From Agapetus fuscipes (Eukaryota; Arthropoda; Insecta; Trichoptera; Glossosomatidae): a stretch of 64,000 nt of DNA. This document shows, one piece after another, positions 9,967 through 24,900 of the stretch (positions are counted from its first letter, which is position 1; each line of letters begins with the position of its first letter). A program made the translations under genes and the position numbers. Location of the stretch: NCBI GenBank assembly GCA_951799405.1, contig OX637359.1, forward strand, positions 6,382,201 to 6,446,200. The letters run 5' to 3'. A model generated the notes under the pieces. That model ran no database searches. It worked only from the letters and a program-made list of their open reading frames with translations, and was not told where the DNA came from.

Positions 9967-12900
9967 GTAACAGTCTACTCTATATTAACCCCCCTACCTT
10001 CAGGTTACTTTCCGAGAAATGGCCTAAAAATAATCATGAATCGAAACCACAATGAACATACTCCTGACTGTTGAAGAGTATTATGAAAAATTACATAACT
10101 TATAGGTTGGTATGCGGCTGACCACCCATGCTGTAGAAAATGGTTCATTTTGTCAATGTCACCCCTGTTTCAGGGAAAGTAGGCAAGAGTTGCAGGGTGT
10201 ATGTTCATTTGAGATTCGGGTTTTCATATTGTAAGTCCACATGTGGCATGTTTAAGCCCGAACTTAAACGTGTTTGCTTGTGAAAATGCATATAATGTGA
10301 AACCTTAATATTACATATCTTTACAACTTAGATTAGATTAGATTAGACGAAACACCAAAAAAAAAAACCTTAAGCTTAGCCTGCCCTTGAGGAACTAACT
10401 TGTCTAGACTTGTAATGACATGGCTTTAGAACTCAGGCGGACGCCAGGTGGTTTGTAGTTTTCAAATATATATTTTTTTGTCAAGCGCGTACGCAATACG
10501 GGATGTAGCAGAATGGTACACTCAAAGTTTGCATATCGCGTATGTTCATATGCATAGGGCGGTTAATGAACTGGCAGAAGTATGTCAGGATAGGAATAAG
10601 TGGAGAAGACTCTGCAGAAGTTCTGGCCACTGCTAGTAGAATGGAAACAGTGTTACAGTTACTGTTACTGTATGTGTATATACATAATGTAAACATTGCT
10701 TTAATTTCCTATTGTTTGAATAAGACTCTTTTGTTTTACATTCATGCCACTGTTTGACATTCACAATGTCACACACATTCAATACATTTGAGTAAACAAT
10801 ACAGTCTTAAATAATTAATATTTAGTCTGTACAAAGACCCCACACGCTGTTTAGTCATTTGCCTTTTGTTTCTCCTCCAACCCTTTGGGAATTCTTTTCA
10901 GTTAGTACATGAATCAACTTATTTTTCAAATCAATTATTCTAAAATAATTACACAGTTTTAGTTCGCTCTTTTATTTAAAAAAAATATATTGTTCAAACA
11001 TTTTCGCCTTAAAAGTCTATCACTGCTCATCTTCAGGAGCAGTGATACTTTAAAGCAAATATAACTTTGGGAATTCTTTTAAAATTTATTACTTTTTGGA
11101 TACAAAAATAAGTAATATAATCAAAATCTATCATCTTAGTTGCAATTTTGCAAAGATAATTCAACATTTAAGAGCCATATTAAATACATGCCCACAAGCA
11201 GGCAAGTGTAAAATCGCTCGTACACATGCTGCGTATGTACTTACAAAATAAAACCGATCCTCAAATAAATATGTAAGATTGTAATTTATAGATAAATTAA
11301 ATAACTTTAATTTTATGAAAACATATATTTGTTTAGAATTTAAGACAGTTGAAGTTGCTTATTATATTTTATAGGAAACTACAATCACGTCGTTTAATTC
11401 TTTTACAATCTTATTGACTTGCACGCGCACCGTCCGGCAAAATGGCTAATGGCTGTTCACCAGAAAGTAGGTAAATACCTGAGTGCCGACCGAGCGCTAC
11501 AGATAAACAAGAATACCTATTAAAGGAGCTTAATACGTAGTTGTAGTTCCTTTACAAATATATAAACACTGTTACTCTTGCGGCCTTACCCTGAAACAGG
11601 AGTGACATTGGCAAAGTGAACCGTACAGTACAGGTAGTTAACCTCATACCAACTGCAACAATAAAAATATATTATCTAAGTTGATAGATGATTCACAATC
11701 ATTTAGAAATGGATGCTGAAATCGGAAAGAGGTCTGCAGATGATGGCAAATGATGTACGAGTACCAAAAGTGACGTCGTTCTTGTAAATACCAATTTCTA
11801 CAAAATATACTAAATATTATGTAAGTAATATAACATTATTAATTATTAAGCTCATCCATTATTACAGCAAGAGGGGAGGGGGGGTCATTAGATAATGACT
11901 ATAGGATGATTGAAAGGGGGGGTGGGGTCGAAAATCGGCCAAAATCGATGACGTAATTTATGGACGGCCCCATAGGATATAGGCAAATACATTTCAAAAT
12001 AAATATTTTCTCCCATTCCTTTAAAATAACTCATTTGAAATTTACTGAAGTGCTAACGATGGCTCCAATCAAACTTAAATGCCGAATTTGAAATCAGAAT
12101 ATCAAGCTTAATGCCCGCTTTCCACTGCGAGCGGGAAATAGCTGAGCGGGAGCGGGAAATAGCTGAGCGGAGCGTAGTGAAATAGTTTTGGCCTTCCATT
12201 GCGAAAGAGTTTTAAAAAATAATGGTATTTGCCTTCCACAGCCAACGAGCTCGACGGAGTGAGCTAGGCGAGAAATGAGATGAGTCAGATGAAAGAGTTG
12301 TTTGCCTTCCATCTACAGCTGGCTTAGCGGAGCCAACTAGTGTGTGACAGCTCGTTGCAGCCTAAGCCCAGATCAAACGTTTTAATTATTAATAAAAAAG
12401 TTTTTTTTTGTTTCGAAAAATAAAAAGTAATGTATTATTTTGCTTTAATACATAAAAAGTAGATGTTTGAAATAAAACATACATTTTAATATTTTCAAAT
12501 ATAATGTATGATGTGCAGTGTGTGACAGCTCGTTGCAGCCTACGCCCAGATCAAACGTTTTAATTATTAATAAAAGAGTTTTTTTTTGTTTCAAAACATA
12601 AAAAGTACTGTATTATTTGGCTTTAAACATAATAAGTAGATGTTTGAAATAAAACATACATTTTAATATTTTCAAATTCATAAAATAATGTATGATGTGT
12701 TTTTGTAAATCATGTATGATGTGTTTTATCGCTGTCACGCAACTGCGGGGTTGGCGCGGGGGGCACGGGGGAGCTGAGTCAGTTGAAAACTAGCGGCCGA
12801 GACCATGACACAGCGGACCCATTTTTACTCGCTCAGTTCGCTCCGCTCACTCCGCTGTCGGTGGAAGCACTTCTATGAAATTTACTGTTGCTAGTCGAGC

Positions 12901-15900
12901 GGAGTCCGTACGGAGTCCGCTGGAAACTCGCTCAACTCTGCGACCACTTTTGTAACTCTTTGTACTCGCTCAGTCCGCTCCGCTGACTCGCTGTCGGTGG
13001 AAGCACTTCTATGAAATTTACTGTTGCTAGTCGAGCGGAGTCCGTACGGAGTCCGCACCGCTCGCAGTGGAAAGCGGGCATAAATAGTTTTTTACCATAA
13101 ATTTCCTACCTATTAGGTGCATGTGTCTGTATGGGATGCACGCCCCTGGACAGGTGACTTCACATATTTTTGTCTGTGTTACTAATGGTGCCTGCATGAT
13201 TTCAGGTCCCTCTGGAGGATCTGCAGCAAGCCTCCAGCCTGCTGGTGCAAGCGCTGGACATGCGGAGACGCTACATGGCCATCTCCCACCAGACCTTCCC
13301 TATCATGACGGCGCGCTTCCTGCGCACCCTGGACGCCTGCGACCCGCTGCACATCAACAGGCACGTGGAGGAGGTGCACGACGACAGGATGACCATAGAA
13401 GGTAGACCATCAATGCAATTGTTACTACATGGCTGTCTCTTACCAGACCTTCCCCATCATGACGGCGCGCTTCCTGCGCACCCTGGGCGCCTATGTTCTG
13501 CCGCAAAATGTTCTTCAACTGACATTCCTTGTTCTTCCCCTGTAGTCTTCAAATAATGTATCAAAAATAAAACACAATATTAATAAAGGCGCTATCGTGT
13601 CTTCTATATATTTTTTGGTCTAAAAGTTCGGTCAATAGCTTAGCTGGTAGGGCTGGGGTTCGGTCCATACCATGATTTCAAATTTCAAATTTTGATTTAC
13701 CCATAATTTTCTTCAACTGACATTCCTTGTTCTTCCTCTGTAGTCTTCTACACTTTTAATTGAATGAAATTTAATTTGTCTTTCTAGATCACCCGGTGCA
13801 TGTCCCCGCCCAGGAGGGAGACCCCTGGGACTGCCCCTGCCCCCCCAGCAAGGGCTACGTGGTGCAGGCGGTGAAGGGAGTCTTCCAGGTGTACGCCACT
13901 GAAGAGGACCGGCTGCAGGGGAAGCCGCTGGACTATCCCTACACCAAGCTGCCAGAGTTTGTGCAGGACATGAATGTGCTGTGCGCCATGATTGCCGATG
14001 GACCTCTGTGAGTATTCTACGACTGTTTTTTTTTACAGAATCTTGTGTTCTAAGGAATTCTTGTTACATGGTACGAGTTGAAATTGTGGATGAATTTAGA
14101 TACTTTTTTGATGAATTTAGCGGGTATTTTAATGTGTACAAGGGTGTGAGACAGGGTTGCTAATGTTGGTAATGAGCCCATGGTTATTCAATATAATCAT
14201 GGATCATTGTGTTAAACAAGCGAATCTTGAAGGACATGGCATACAGATTGGAGAGAGAAAAGTCAAAGTTCTGCTTTATGCTGATGATGCAGGATTAATT
14301 TATGATTCAGCAGCGGAAATTCAGGCAATGCTCTCTAGTCTGAACCATGGTCTGTGTGCAAACAAGTTTAAAATTAATGCAAGTACTTAAGATGAAAGTA
14401 CTGATTTTTGACAGAAGAGATGAATCTGAAGAATACGCGTTCATGTTAAATGGTAGGAAAGTCGAAATTGTGAATGAATTTAGTTACTTGGGACGTATGT
14501 TTCAAAAGAATGGGAAGATGACAAGGGAACTTGGGAATAGGGTGTGAAAGGAAAGCAAGTGGTCGGAGCAATAGAAAGAATAGCAAAGAACAAGCAATTG
14601 ACGATGGATCTGAGAATGGGAGTACACAATAGTTTATTGTTACCGACTTTGATGTATGGAAGTGAAGCATGGACAGTGAATGATAGCAAAGTAAGTAAAG
14701 TATTTATGGTGGAAATGAAACATTTGAGAAGCATGACAGGAAAAACTCTGAAGGATAGAGTTAGGAATGAATGGGTAAAGAAAAAATGTAAGCTGAAAGA
14801 GGATGTGAAAGTACAAAAGAATGTGATGAGATGGTTTGGGCATGTAGAAAGAATGAATGATCAAAGTATATATACAGAGGAAGTGTGAAAGGAAAATGAG
14901 ATAAAGGACGACCGAGAAAAGTATGGAGTGATCAGATTGAGGAGATTGTGAAAGAATGGGATATACAAAGTGAGTGTAAAAGAAGAATATGTATGAAAAA
15001 GGTGATGGATATGAATGAATTGAAAGAGATATGTATGGATTGGAAGAAATGGTGGCAGCTATGCAGAGGCAGAATGGCGGCAGATTTACAGTTACAGTTA
15101 CTGTGTGAAAGGCTCCCCAATTCTTGAAAGGCTCGGGGGTCTATGTCACCCTGGAAGGGTGCCGCAGAGGTGTTGCTTGAATTATTGCTTCTGTCGTGAG
15201 GCGCTTCAAGGAAGTGGTAATTGATGTTGGTTTTGAATAAAACCGGATTATGCTGGGAAGGGAACACAGATTTTATGTCATATTTTGAGAAATGAAACCT
15301 ATATTTGTGTAGAAGATTGAAAGTTACTGACATCATAAAAAGAGTGAAAAAGCTGAAGTATTTGTGGGCAGGGCATGTTGGCAGATTCAATGACCAAAGA
15401 TGGAACAAAAGTATAGTGGAGTGGAGGACAAAAGAAATAGAGGAAGTTCTCTAATACGAGGGTAAGACGACATAAAAAGGATTGCTGGGGACTGGATGCA
15501 GAAGGTCCAAGATAGAGATGTGGGGAGAAATATAGGGAAGGCTTATGTTCAGCAGGGGACCAGAATAACTAACTAAGTAAATGAACTCTTTTATACAGCT
15601 AAAAATCTAGAAGTATTATCTATCTGGCTGACCACCTTGCTGTAAAAAATTGGTTCACTTTTGCCAGTGCTAGAGAAGGTTGGTAAGCGTTGCAGAATTT
15701 ATGATCATTTGAAGTTTGGGTTTTTATTTTGTAAGTACACATGCAGCGTGTGTAAATGTGTAAGCGTGTGCGATCTTCTTCGTGTCTGCTTTTGGACATT
15801 AATTTGAATTTTAAGTTGTAACAAAATATATTTTCAACTTAAATTATAGAAATAGAGAAAGGCTTTTTCTTCATTGGCCTTACAGCTCATATCTCCCCTT

Positions 15901-18900
15901 GACCTCCATCAGCCTTCGCTAGTGTCCGACCGAATATTCGGTTTCGGCTTTCGGCCTTTCGGACAATATTTGCCACATTCGGCAAACTTACGGTTTCGGC
16001 CGAAAGTAGTGGTCACTTTCAGCCCAACCGAAAGTTAGGCAGACAAACCGACCACCCGCGCGCACGCAACGCGACGCGAACGCCGCGACGCGATTGGCGG
16101 CCTTGTGAGGGTTTTTCTTCTGTCCTGCTGATTGACACAATTAATAATATAACATACACACTTTAATATGTTTACTTTTATTTCTTTCACAATGTATACA
16201 CAATTAACCACAGCACAATAATATTCTTTATTCTTAATTACACAGGCTTGTGGCTATCCCGCCAGGCAAGCTTTTTTCTCTCCTTTTTATATTCTTTTGT
16301 TTTCCTTTTCATTCAAATTCAAATCTCATGTTCCATTTTACCTAACAAACAAATCCATCTCGTTACAATACACCTCCTTCCTCTCATAAAAAAAAACATT
16401 CCCAATTTTTTTTTTTTTCTTTTACAATGAGTAAATAATGTATCATAATGCTCAGCCGGCGCCACATATTTTGTTTTATTTTAAGGATAAATTTCAAAAA
16501 TATGAAAATAAAAAAAAAAAACCTGTTTCTGATACATTATTCAGTCATTAATACCTTTCTTAACAATACCAATTATTTTCATACTAAAATTAATATAATT
16601 TTTTTTTAACACAAATTTCATATTCAATATTATAAACAAATATTTGTTTTTTTTTTTTTAATACTTAATTCAACAATTCAAAATAATCAAATAACAATAC
16701 ATAATAAACATTCACCAGTTAATTAATCAATTCATTAAAATAACTTTTTTTTTTAAACATGTATCACATCTTTCCCAATATTTAAATTTATTTCAAATTT
16801 ATTTTTCATTAATAAATTTATCAGTCCATCAATTTTTTTAAAAAACTTTACCTTCATATGTAATACTTTGTTTAATTAATGTTTCATACCTTCATTCATG
16901 CAATATTTCATAATTCATTCTTTCACTGATCACTTTTATATCAACTTTCACCGTATCATTCATCACCTCAAATTTTTCATACACATGAAAATATGTTTTT
17001 TTTTTTTTTTAATCTAATTTGATTATGTCCTTGATGTGATATTTATTTATAACATTTGTGTCTATATCTTTTAATACATAGACTATCTTGCTAACTTTCT
17101 TTTCTATTCTGGCTTTGACAAATTTTGGAGCCAACTTTGTACAGAAGTATTTCCCTGCATTTGATTGTATGAAATTTTTACGCCATACAATATCCCCTTG
17201 ATCATAAACACGATTTGATCTACCTTTATTATAATAATTTGCATTTTTATTATATGCATCCCATAAATTTTCTGTTACAATTTTGTATAATGTGTTTAAT
17301 TCCTTCATTTTATCTTTATGCATATCTCTATATTTATCTAAATCTTCCTTTGATTCTATTTCATCATTTACTATTTCACCATGAATTTCACCATTTAGTA
17401 CAATCTTTTTATATTCTTTTGTTTTCCTTTTCATTCAAATTCAAATCTCATGTTCCATTTTACCTAACAAACAAATCCATCTCGTTACAGCCTTTAGACC
17501 AGTGGTTCCCAAACTTTTAATTTCGCGTACCACTAATGAAATTATAAATCAGTGGCGTACCACTGAATTGCAACAGTTAAAAAAATCATTCAAATGGTAA
17601 AGTAATAAAAACTGCAACTGTTAATGAAAACATTATGCTTATTTATTTATTATGGAAGAAAAATACAATACTCTTAGTTCAGGGGTGTCCAACCTTAGTA
17701 TTTTTGTAATCGTGGCGGGACAGGCCTGTCTTAGTCTGTAAAATGGTGCTGCATGTTCGAAACAAAAGAGGAAATATTTGGCTCAGTTGTACTTAACTTT
17801 AAGCGCGAAATTGAAAAACGTTTTATCTTATTATTTACTATGTATTTCCTATGGCCATGGCTGCTTGCGTACCACCTTAAGAAGCGTCGCGTACCACTGG
17901 TAGTACGCGTACCATAGTTTGGGAACCAGTGCTTTAGACGAATAAAAGTTTAAAAAATCTTAAATAAATTGAAAAATTCTTTCATATTCGTGTACTACAC
18001 ATACACAACATATGGAGAACATATGTAGTTTAAAATTAGAAGATTGACTGACTTGACGGTCGTTTACGCCCTGTATAACTAATTGGGCGTTGACTTAAAC
18101 ATGAAAAGTTTTTTTTATTACCGTTTTTTATAATTGTTTTATTTTCATTTCATTTAATTTCTTATATAAAGTATTTTTGTTGCATTTGTTTAACTTAATT
18201 AGGCGATGAAAGAAACATGAAAAGTTTTGTAAGTTTTTTAATTTGTTTGATTTTTAATTATTAATAATTGTACCTATTATAATTGAATTTTTTTTTGCAT
18301 ATAGTTTTGCATTAAATTAAAAAAGTTCCCAGAATTGTAAACACCTTTTATTGTTACTTGCATATCCATCTAACTAAATAATGCATAACTAACTAGGCAC
18401 TTAAATAATATACATACTTTCGGCTACGGCTTTCAGTTTCGGCTTTCGGCTTCGGCTTTCTGCCGAAAGTGAAAGTACACTTTCGGTCGGACACTAGCCT
18501 TCGCCCCCAACTCCTCCTGCCTACCGCTGCGGCTTTCCAGTCTGTCACCTGCAGGCATTAGTTTGCGTCCTACAGAGAAAGTTGTAATAATGATGTTTGT
18601 TCCAGGAAATCCTTCTGTTACCGGAGACTGAGCTACCTGTCCTCCAAGTTCCAGTTGCATGTGCTTCTCAACGAGCTCAGGGAGCTGGCCTCACAGAAGG
18701 CAGTGCCTCACAGGGACTTCTACAACATTAGGTGAATACAATATCATACAAACTTGTCAATCATATGAGAAAATAAAATACTGCCTACTCTATCTTGTTA
18801 ATCAAGAAAAGATAGAGAAGAAAGGACCCAAGTATCCCAAGTATAGAATATGACATAGACTCCCCTCGATTGCGTAAATCAACAAAAAGGAATGTAAGAG

Positions 18901-21900
18901 AAAACAGCGCGTAAATGCCCGAGTGTAAGCACAACTCACCACACAGTTTGTATTACGATTGAATTACTATTGTATATCTATAATGATAATAAAATAAACC
19001 AGGAAGGTCAAAAATGCGATTGATGGACAGTGTCAAGGCATATGCAAGAAAGGCGGACATATGGGGCTGGAGAGAGAAAGGCAATGGACAGGCGAGAGTG
19101 GAATGATGATCTCTAATGACAGAAGGTTGGTGGTATAATTGTCAAAGAAATACAGTCTCAATGATACGGTTAGAGAATACGAAGAAGTCATTGTTGAAAA
19201 AGCAAAAGTTTATGTTCGTTGATTCATATTTTTTATTTTCTAGAGGTCTGTCCGATATAAACATTGTTTATTTATTTTTCAGAAAAGTGGATACCCACAT
19301 CCATGCAGCGTCCTGTATGAACCAGAAGCACCTGCTGCGCTTCATCAAGAAGACGCTGAAGAAGCATGCAGACGAGGTGGTGACCTGCCAGCGCGGCACG
19401 CCCATGACCCTCAAGGAGGTCTTCCAGTCCATGAACCTCACCACCTACGACCTCACCGTTGACATGCTGGATGTGCACGCTGTGAGTCACTACTGCACCC
19501 ATATTTTATCATCAACATTGACGGCGCTGAGGCCAAGCTGGTCAAGATGTTAAATGAAAAACAGCAATACAAAATAAACTGGGTACAAATATCATATCTA
19601 TAATCTATAAGCTCTTTCAAGCCCCGTTGGGTGCCTTGTCGATAACTTTGATCCTGGTTCAACAGGTATCATTGGGTCTATAATCTATTATCCGACTTTC
19701 AAAGATATTGACATTTAATGCATGTCCACAGGCAGACGACACATTTGAGTTCACCCCTACACGTGTTGCATGTGTAACTGTAACCCTGTCACCATATCGC
19801 TAGGGGTGGCCAGAGCCTCTGCAGAGCTGCATGTGTACTTACAAAATAAACCAAACCTCACATGAACATAAACCTGGAACTTTTGCCGCCTTTCCATGTA
19901 ATCAGGGTGACATTGGCAAAAGTGAAAGTGGCCAGTTCCTTGACTTATAGGTTGGTATGCGGCTGACCACCCATGCTGTAGAAAATGGTTCACTTTGCCA
20001 ATGTCACCCCTGTTTCAGGGAAGGTTGGCAGGAGTTGCAGGTTGTGTGTTCATTTGAGATTCAGGTTTTTATATTGTAGGACTACATGCGGCATGTTTAA
20101 GCGCGAACATAAACAGGTCTGTTTTGTGAAAATGCATATAATTTGAATCTCTAATGTTACTTATATTTTGCAACTTAAATTAGATTACATTTGAAATATT
20201 TTTACAATATGAGTGGTCAACCACATATCAACCTATGTGTCTATAATAATCTTTAGTCTAAGTTGCAAAGATATATTAACATTTAAAATTCAAGTAAAAG
20301 TTTAACGGGGCTATTCTTAGACATTTTAGTCGTCGGTTGAGCCCACGCTTTGACAAACTAATGATGCATTTGTATGAAGACCTGCCAATCCAAGATGGCC
20401 GCAAGTGAACAGCTAATATTACACTTTTTATTATTATACAGCTATATTAAACAAATATTACAAAATTTGGTAGGTAAGAATGACCGTGCTCATGAAACTT
20501 CCAGCGCAATCACCATTAGTTTGTCAAAGCGTGGGCTCAACCGACGACTAAAATGTCTAAGAATAGCCCCGTAAGGGTTTGTGTGTTGACATTGTAAAGA
20601 TTCATTTTAATTAAAATTTGAAAAACTTAAAGTCGCAGTTTCATAACTCACAGTGTTATTCACAGCAAAGCCATGACCTGAAGTGAATTTTCTGTCTAAA
20701 ATAAAATGAAACGATGATCTGTGGATCATCGATAAATAAAATATTATGTGAATAACACTATTAGATGTTAAGGATAGATTAAGGTAGTAACATAAATATT
20801 ATTTTATTATTTAAATATTAATTTAGAAATAAATATTTATTTTTGTTGTATGTCAGGGAAAAGGTTTTTAATTTTTTTTTTGTTATCCTTACTTAAAATT
20901 ATATAAAGCAGTTTTTTTTACAAATATCCAGTCAGTTATATTCAGAATTATCTAATTTTTCATACAGGATGAATCGCAACACTGAGTTAATATATAAATG
21001 GTTTATTTTGTGAGCGCGGTTTTTCTGTGAACTAAAATTCCCACAAACAGACATGTTTAAGTTTGCGCTTACAAATGCTGCATGTGTGCTTGCAAATTGA
21101 AATCCAAACATCAAATGAACATACACCCTGCAATTTTTGATGACATTGGCAAAGTGAACAATTTTTTACAGTTTTTCAGCCTCGTGTGTGGTATGTGTGA
21201 CCCCTACAAAAGCATTGCCTACTTTATTATGGCACGACTTTCTTCTATTTCTTTTGAAACAGCTCCATCTATTAAAGCATAAGTTTGCTAACTGTATTTT
21301 TTCCTACATTGCAGGACCGCAACACCTTCCATAGGTTTGACAAGTTCAATGCCAAGTATAACCCCATAGGGGAGAGCAGGCTCAGGGAGGTGTTCCTCAA
21401 GACAGACAACTACCTCAATGGAAAATACTTCGCTAGGATCATCAAGGTATTCACATACTTAATATATCTGAACACAATACATCTACAGAGAGCCTGATGT
21501 AATCAGTTCCATCAAAGTAAGGCTGGAAGTGAAAATAAATATCCAGAAAGAAGACCAGTATGTTTTAATTTAGAGACTTTCCGAACCCAAAAACACTACA
21601 ATATTATTTTTATAAATTTAAAAAACGTAAAATTTTTAAAGACATTTTAACATTTTTTTAAATGTAGTCTATCATTTTATGGAATAAAAAAAAAAGTGAA
21701 ATTACCCTGTTAAAATGGCGGATGTCAACCCCACTAAACACCTAACACTCTCAGCACTACTAGGCTGAAACATACCAGGAAGACCAAAATGAGATGGATG
21801 GACTGTGTCAATTCATATGCAGCCAAAGCAGACATATTTGGGTGGAGAGTATAGAAAATATGGAAAATAACATTCTCTGTGTTTCCAAACGTTTTTCTTA

Positions 21901-24900
21901 TATTCTGAAAAATTAAAAAAAAAATGCCTTTGGTTCATTATGTTTCATTGTATACACAAATAGCATGGATTTTGAAGGTTGTGACTGGTAAATAATTTAT
22001 AAAAGATGTCTAATGGAGTCATCACATATGTACATCATCTAATAATAATTGTTAAATCTATCTTTGAAGCCTTGTTAATCATTTCTGTGATTATTATATT
22101 TGAAATGCTTTTCAGGAAGTGGCGTCTGATTTGGAGGAGAGCAAATACCAAAACGCTGAGCTCAGATTATCCATCTATGGCAAAAGTAAAAATGAATGGG
22201 CAAAACTGGCCAAGTGGGCCATAGACTATAATGTCTACTCAGACAATGTACGCTGGCTTATACAAATTCCTAGGCTCTAGTGAGTAGTACCATTAATATC
22301 TTTATTATGAATGTAAAATATTCACTATACTAAAATGCACCAATCAAAGGACATATTCATGAAGATGCTGATATTGATCGTGGGCAAACTGTAATTCACA
22401 AAAATAATGCCCATGTACTTAGTAAAAAATACAACAATGAACACAGCAAGGCACAAGTTGAACAGAATATACTCGCCGTAATCAAAAACCAAGTTGTTTT
22501 CTTTTTTAAAAAAAAATATCTCAGCGGGGTAACATCACAGAGATGTGACCTGTGATGTCCTTAGCAAATGATAACAAAATATTAGTTAGATTTCTCCTTA
22601 TCAACCTGGCCATGTGAATTTTCGTTTTTTTCACCTATGTAATTTTTGTCGACTTAATTGAGCAAAATACAAAATAAAACCGTGAATGACAGAACACTCG
22701 CAGTTTCCTCAATGCCTTAACCAGACTGCATAGATAAGTATACTATAATACTACGCGACTGTCTTGAACTTTGTTGCAGTTTGTTAACATTCTCAAAATG
22801 GCAGCACTTCACTCTGAAGATAGTGCAGTAATGCATTCTGTTTGAAACAGTACCACCTATAATAAATGTCTGCAAACGGCACATTATATATTTTGATATA
22901 AGAATATTTTGTTGTCCTTTTCTAGTGATATCTTCAAACTGAACAAGATGATGTCCAACTTCCAAGAGATCCTCAACAACATTTTCCTACCATTGTTTGA
23001 AGCTACAAATAATCCTGAGGAGCATCCAGAGCTGCACAAATTTCTTCAGGTACGTACAAATATAACACAGTTCCTTTTCACACTACCCGGTCCGATGTCG
23101 GAATGGAAGTTGCAGTTGTTGTAGTGTTTGGGGCGTATGTTTGCTTTCACACGCTCTGGTTTCAGTGTGTGTGAAAAAGAAGCAACTATAAAACTTTAGT
23201 AAAACTACATAACTATTTGTCGCCAAGGTTTTCAGTCTTAATATCGACGGTTAAAAGGATATAGGGCATAAACGACAAAAACTGAATTGTTCAGGAGAGC
23301 AGTTTAAAGTTTGAGATTGCAGAAAAATGGACATAATTTTAATTTTGTATCATATGGTTAAAATCAAAACAGCTCTAGAATTAAAAAAATAAAGGCATTT
23401 CCATTAATGTGATTTTACATTGTCACAAGCGCCTTTACTGCAACTCTTGCCGACCTTCCCTGGAACAGGGGTGACATTGGCAAAGTGAACCATTTTCTAC
23501 AGCATGGGTGGTACCAACCTAGAAACACTAGAAAATAAAATTCAAGAGCCGCTATCTGGACTTACAGTAACAATATACTTTTTTATATTTTTGTCTAGGG
23601 ATAAGTACCCTTAATAAATGTGTATTTTTTTGTTCCCGTGTCAGCTGTATTGTGAGCGTCGTATGTTTGCCAATGATTACTTTCTAATTACTTTAGTCCC
23701 GAAATTTAAAATGTCAATTTCTCTAAATCAGTTGTGTGGGGAGATAGCGGCATTACAACTCAATTACAAGATCAAACTTTGAAGAAGTTCCTTCTTAACC
23801 CCCTACCTTCAGGTTACTTTCCGAGAAATAGGCAAAAACTAATCAGGAATTCAAACCACAATGTACGTATTCCTGACTTTTGAAGAGTATGTATGAAAAA
23901 TTACAAAACGCCAAACAAACAACCGAACGCTTTAGCCTGCCCTTGAGGAACTAAGTAACTTGTCTAGAATTGGAATGACGTGACTTTGGAACTACGCGAT
24001 ACGGGATGGTACACTCGTTTGCGTACATTCATATGCATAGGGCGATTAAAGCCTCTGAACATTCCATTCTGACTGTACTTATATTTTGTTTCAGTACGTG
24101 ATAGGCTTTGACTCTGTGGACGATGAGAGTAAGCCGGAGAACCCACTGTTTGACAAGGATGTGCTCACCCCTGACCAGTGGAACGATGAGGAGAACCCTC
24201 CATACGCTTACTACCAGTACTACACGTACGCCAACATGACCGTGCTCAACCACTTCAGGAAGTAAGTCAAATACTTCCCCCCCATTCATTGTCATCTCCA
24301 AGCCTGGATCAAGAGCTAGTCCCCACTAGCTAAGTGCGACCACACCAGGGCCCCTGAAGTCTGAAGAAGTAGTAAAATAAATCTCCTTGGGGTTCTCTTT
24401 TTGTAACCAGCACTCCGAGTTTAAAATGTGGCTAAATTTCAATCAATAAATAAAAAAATTAAAATCTCATTAATAGAAAAATCCATGGACTATACAACAT
24501 CGCTGGGATGGTTGAGGGGATGAGGCGTTGGCACTCAAATGTTATTTTATTATTAACACTACTCGTATGTAACGCCGGTTTGAGCCTGTCTTTGTTATAT
24601 CCCCAATAACTTCTACCCTGGTTCAACAGATGTTATTGCATGCACATAAACCCAACTCAGGGGAGTGTGTGTAATGTTTTTTACTTGGGGTATAGGGTTA
24701 TCAGCTAGTTTGCTGTTTCCAGTTTTTCCCAATGGATGTTTCCTTGGATTTGATTATTAGAATAGAATATTATTTCTTCTAATGACTGGCATTTATAAAT
24801 GATGTTAACACATAGCTATATTGAGGTGATATTTTCAGGGAGATGGGCATGAACACGTTTGTGCTGCGTCCTCACTGTGGAGAGGCGGGGCCCGTGCAGC

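Larger units (their letters stand above)
15920..18496. mobile_element. hAT-type element, 2577 bp, with nested insertions
   Basis: Inverted ends TAGTGTCCGACCGAA and TTCGGTCGGACACTA, with a perfect 8-bp duplication GCCTTCGC at 15912-15919 and 18497-18504. Ends are rich in TTTCGGC words. No hAT transposase is recognisable; the interior is AT-rich and holds a retrotransposon remnant and a second hAT MITE. Located in an AMP deaminase intron. Confidence 0.85.

Noticed and set aside
14932..15408. 158-codon minus-strand frame
   Set aside because: Antisense shadow of the LINE remnants read on the + strand.
17009..17434. Minus-strand frame as a host gene
   Set aside because: Matches a retrotransposon integrase C-terminus and lies inside nested transposons.
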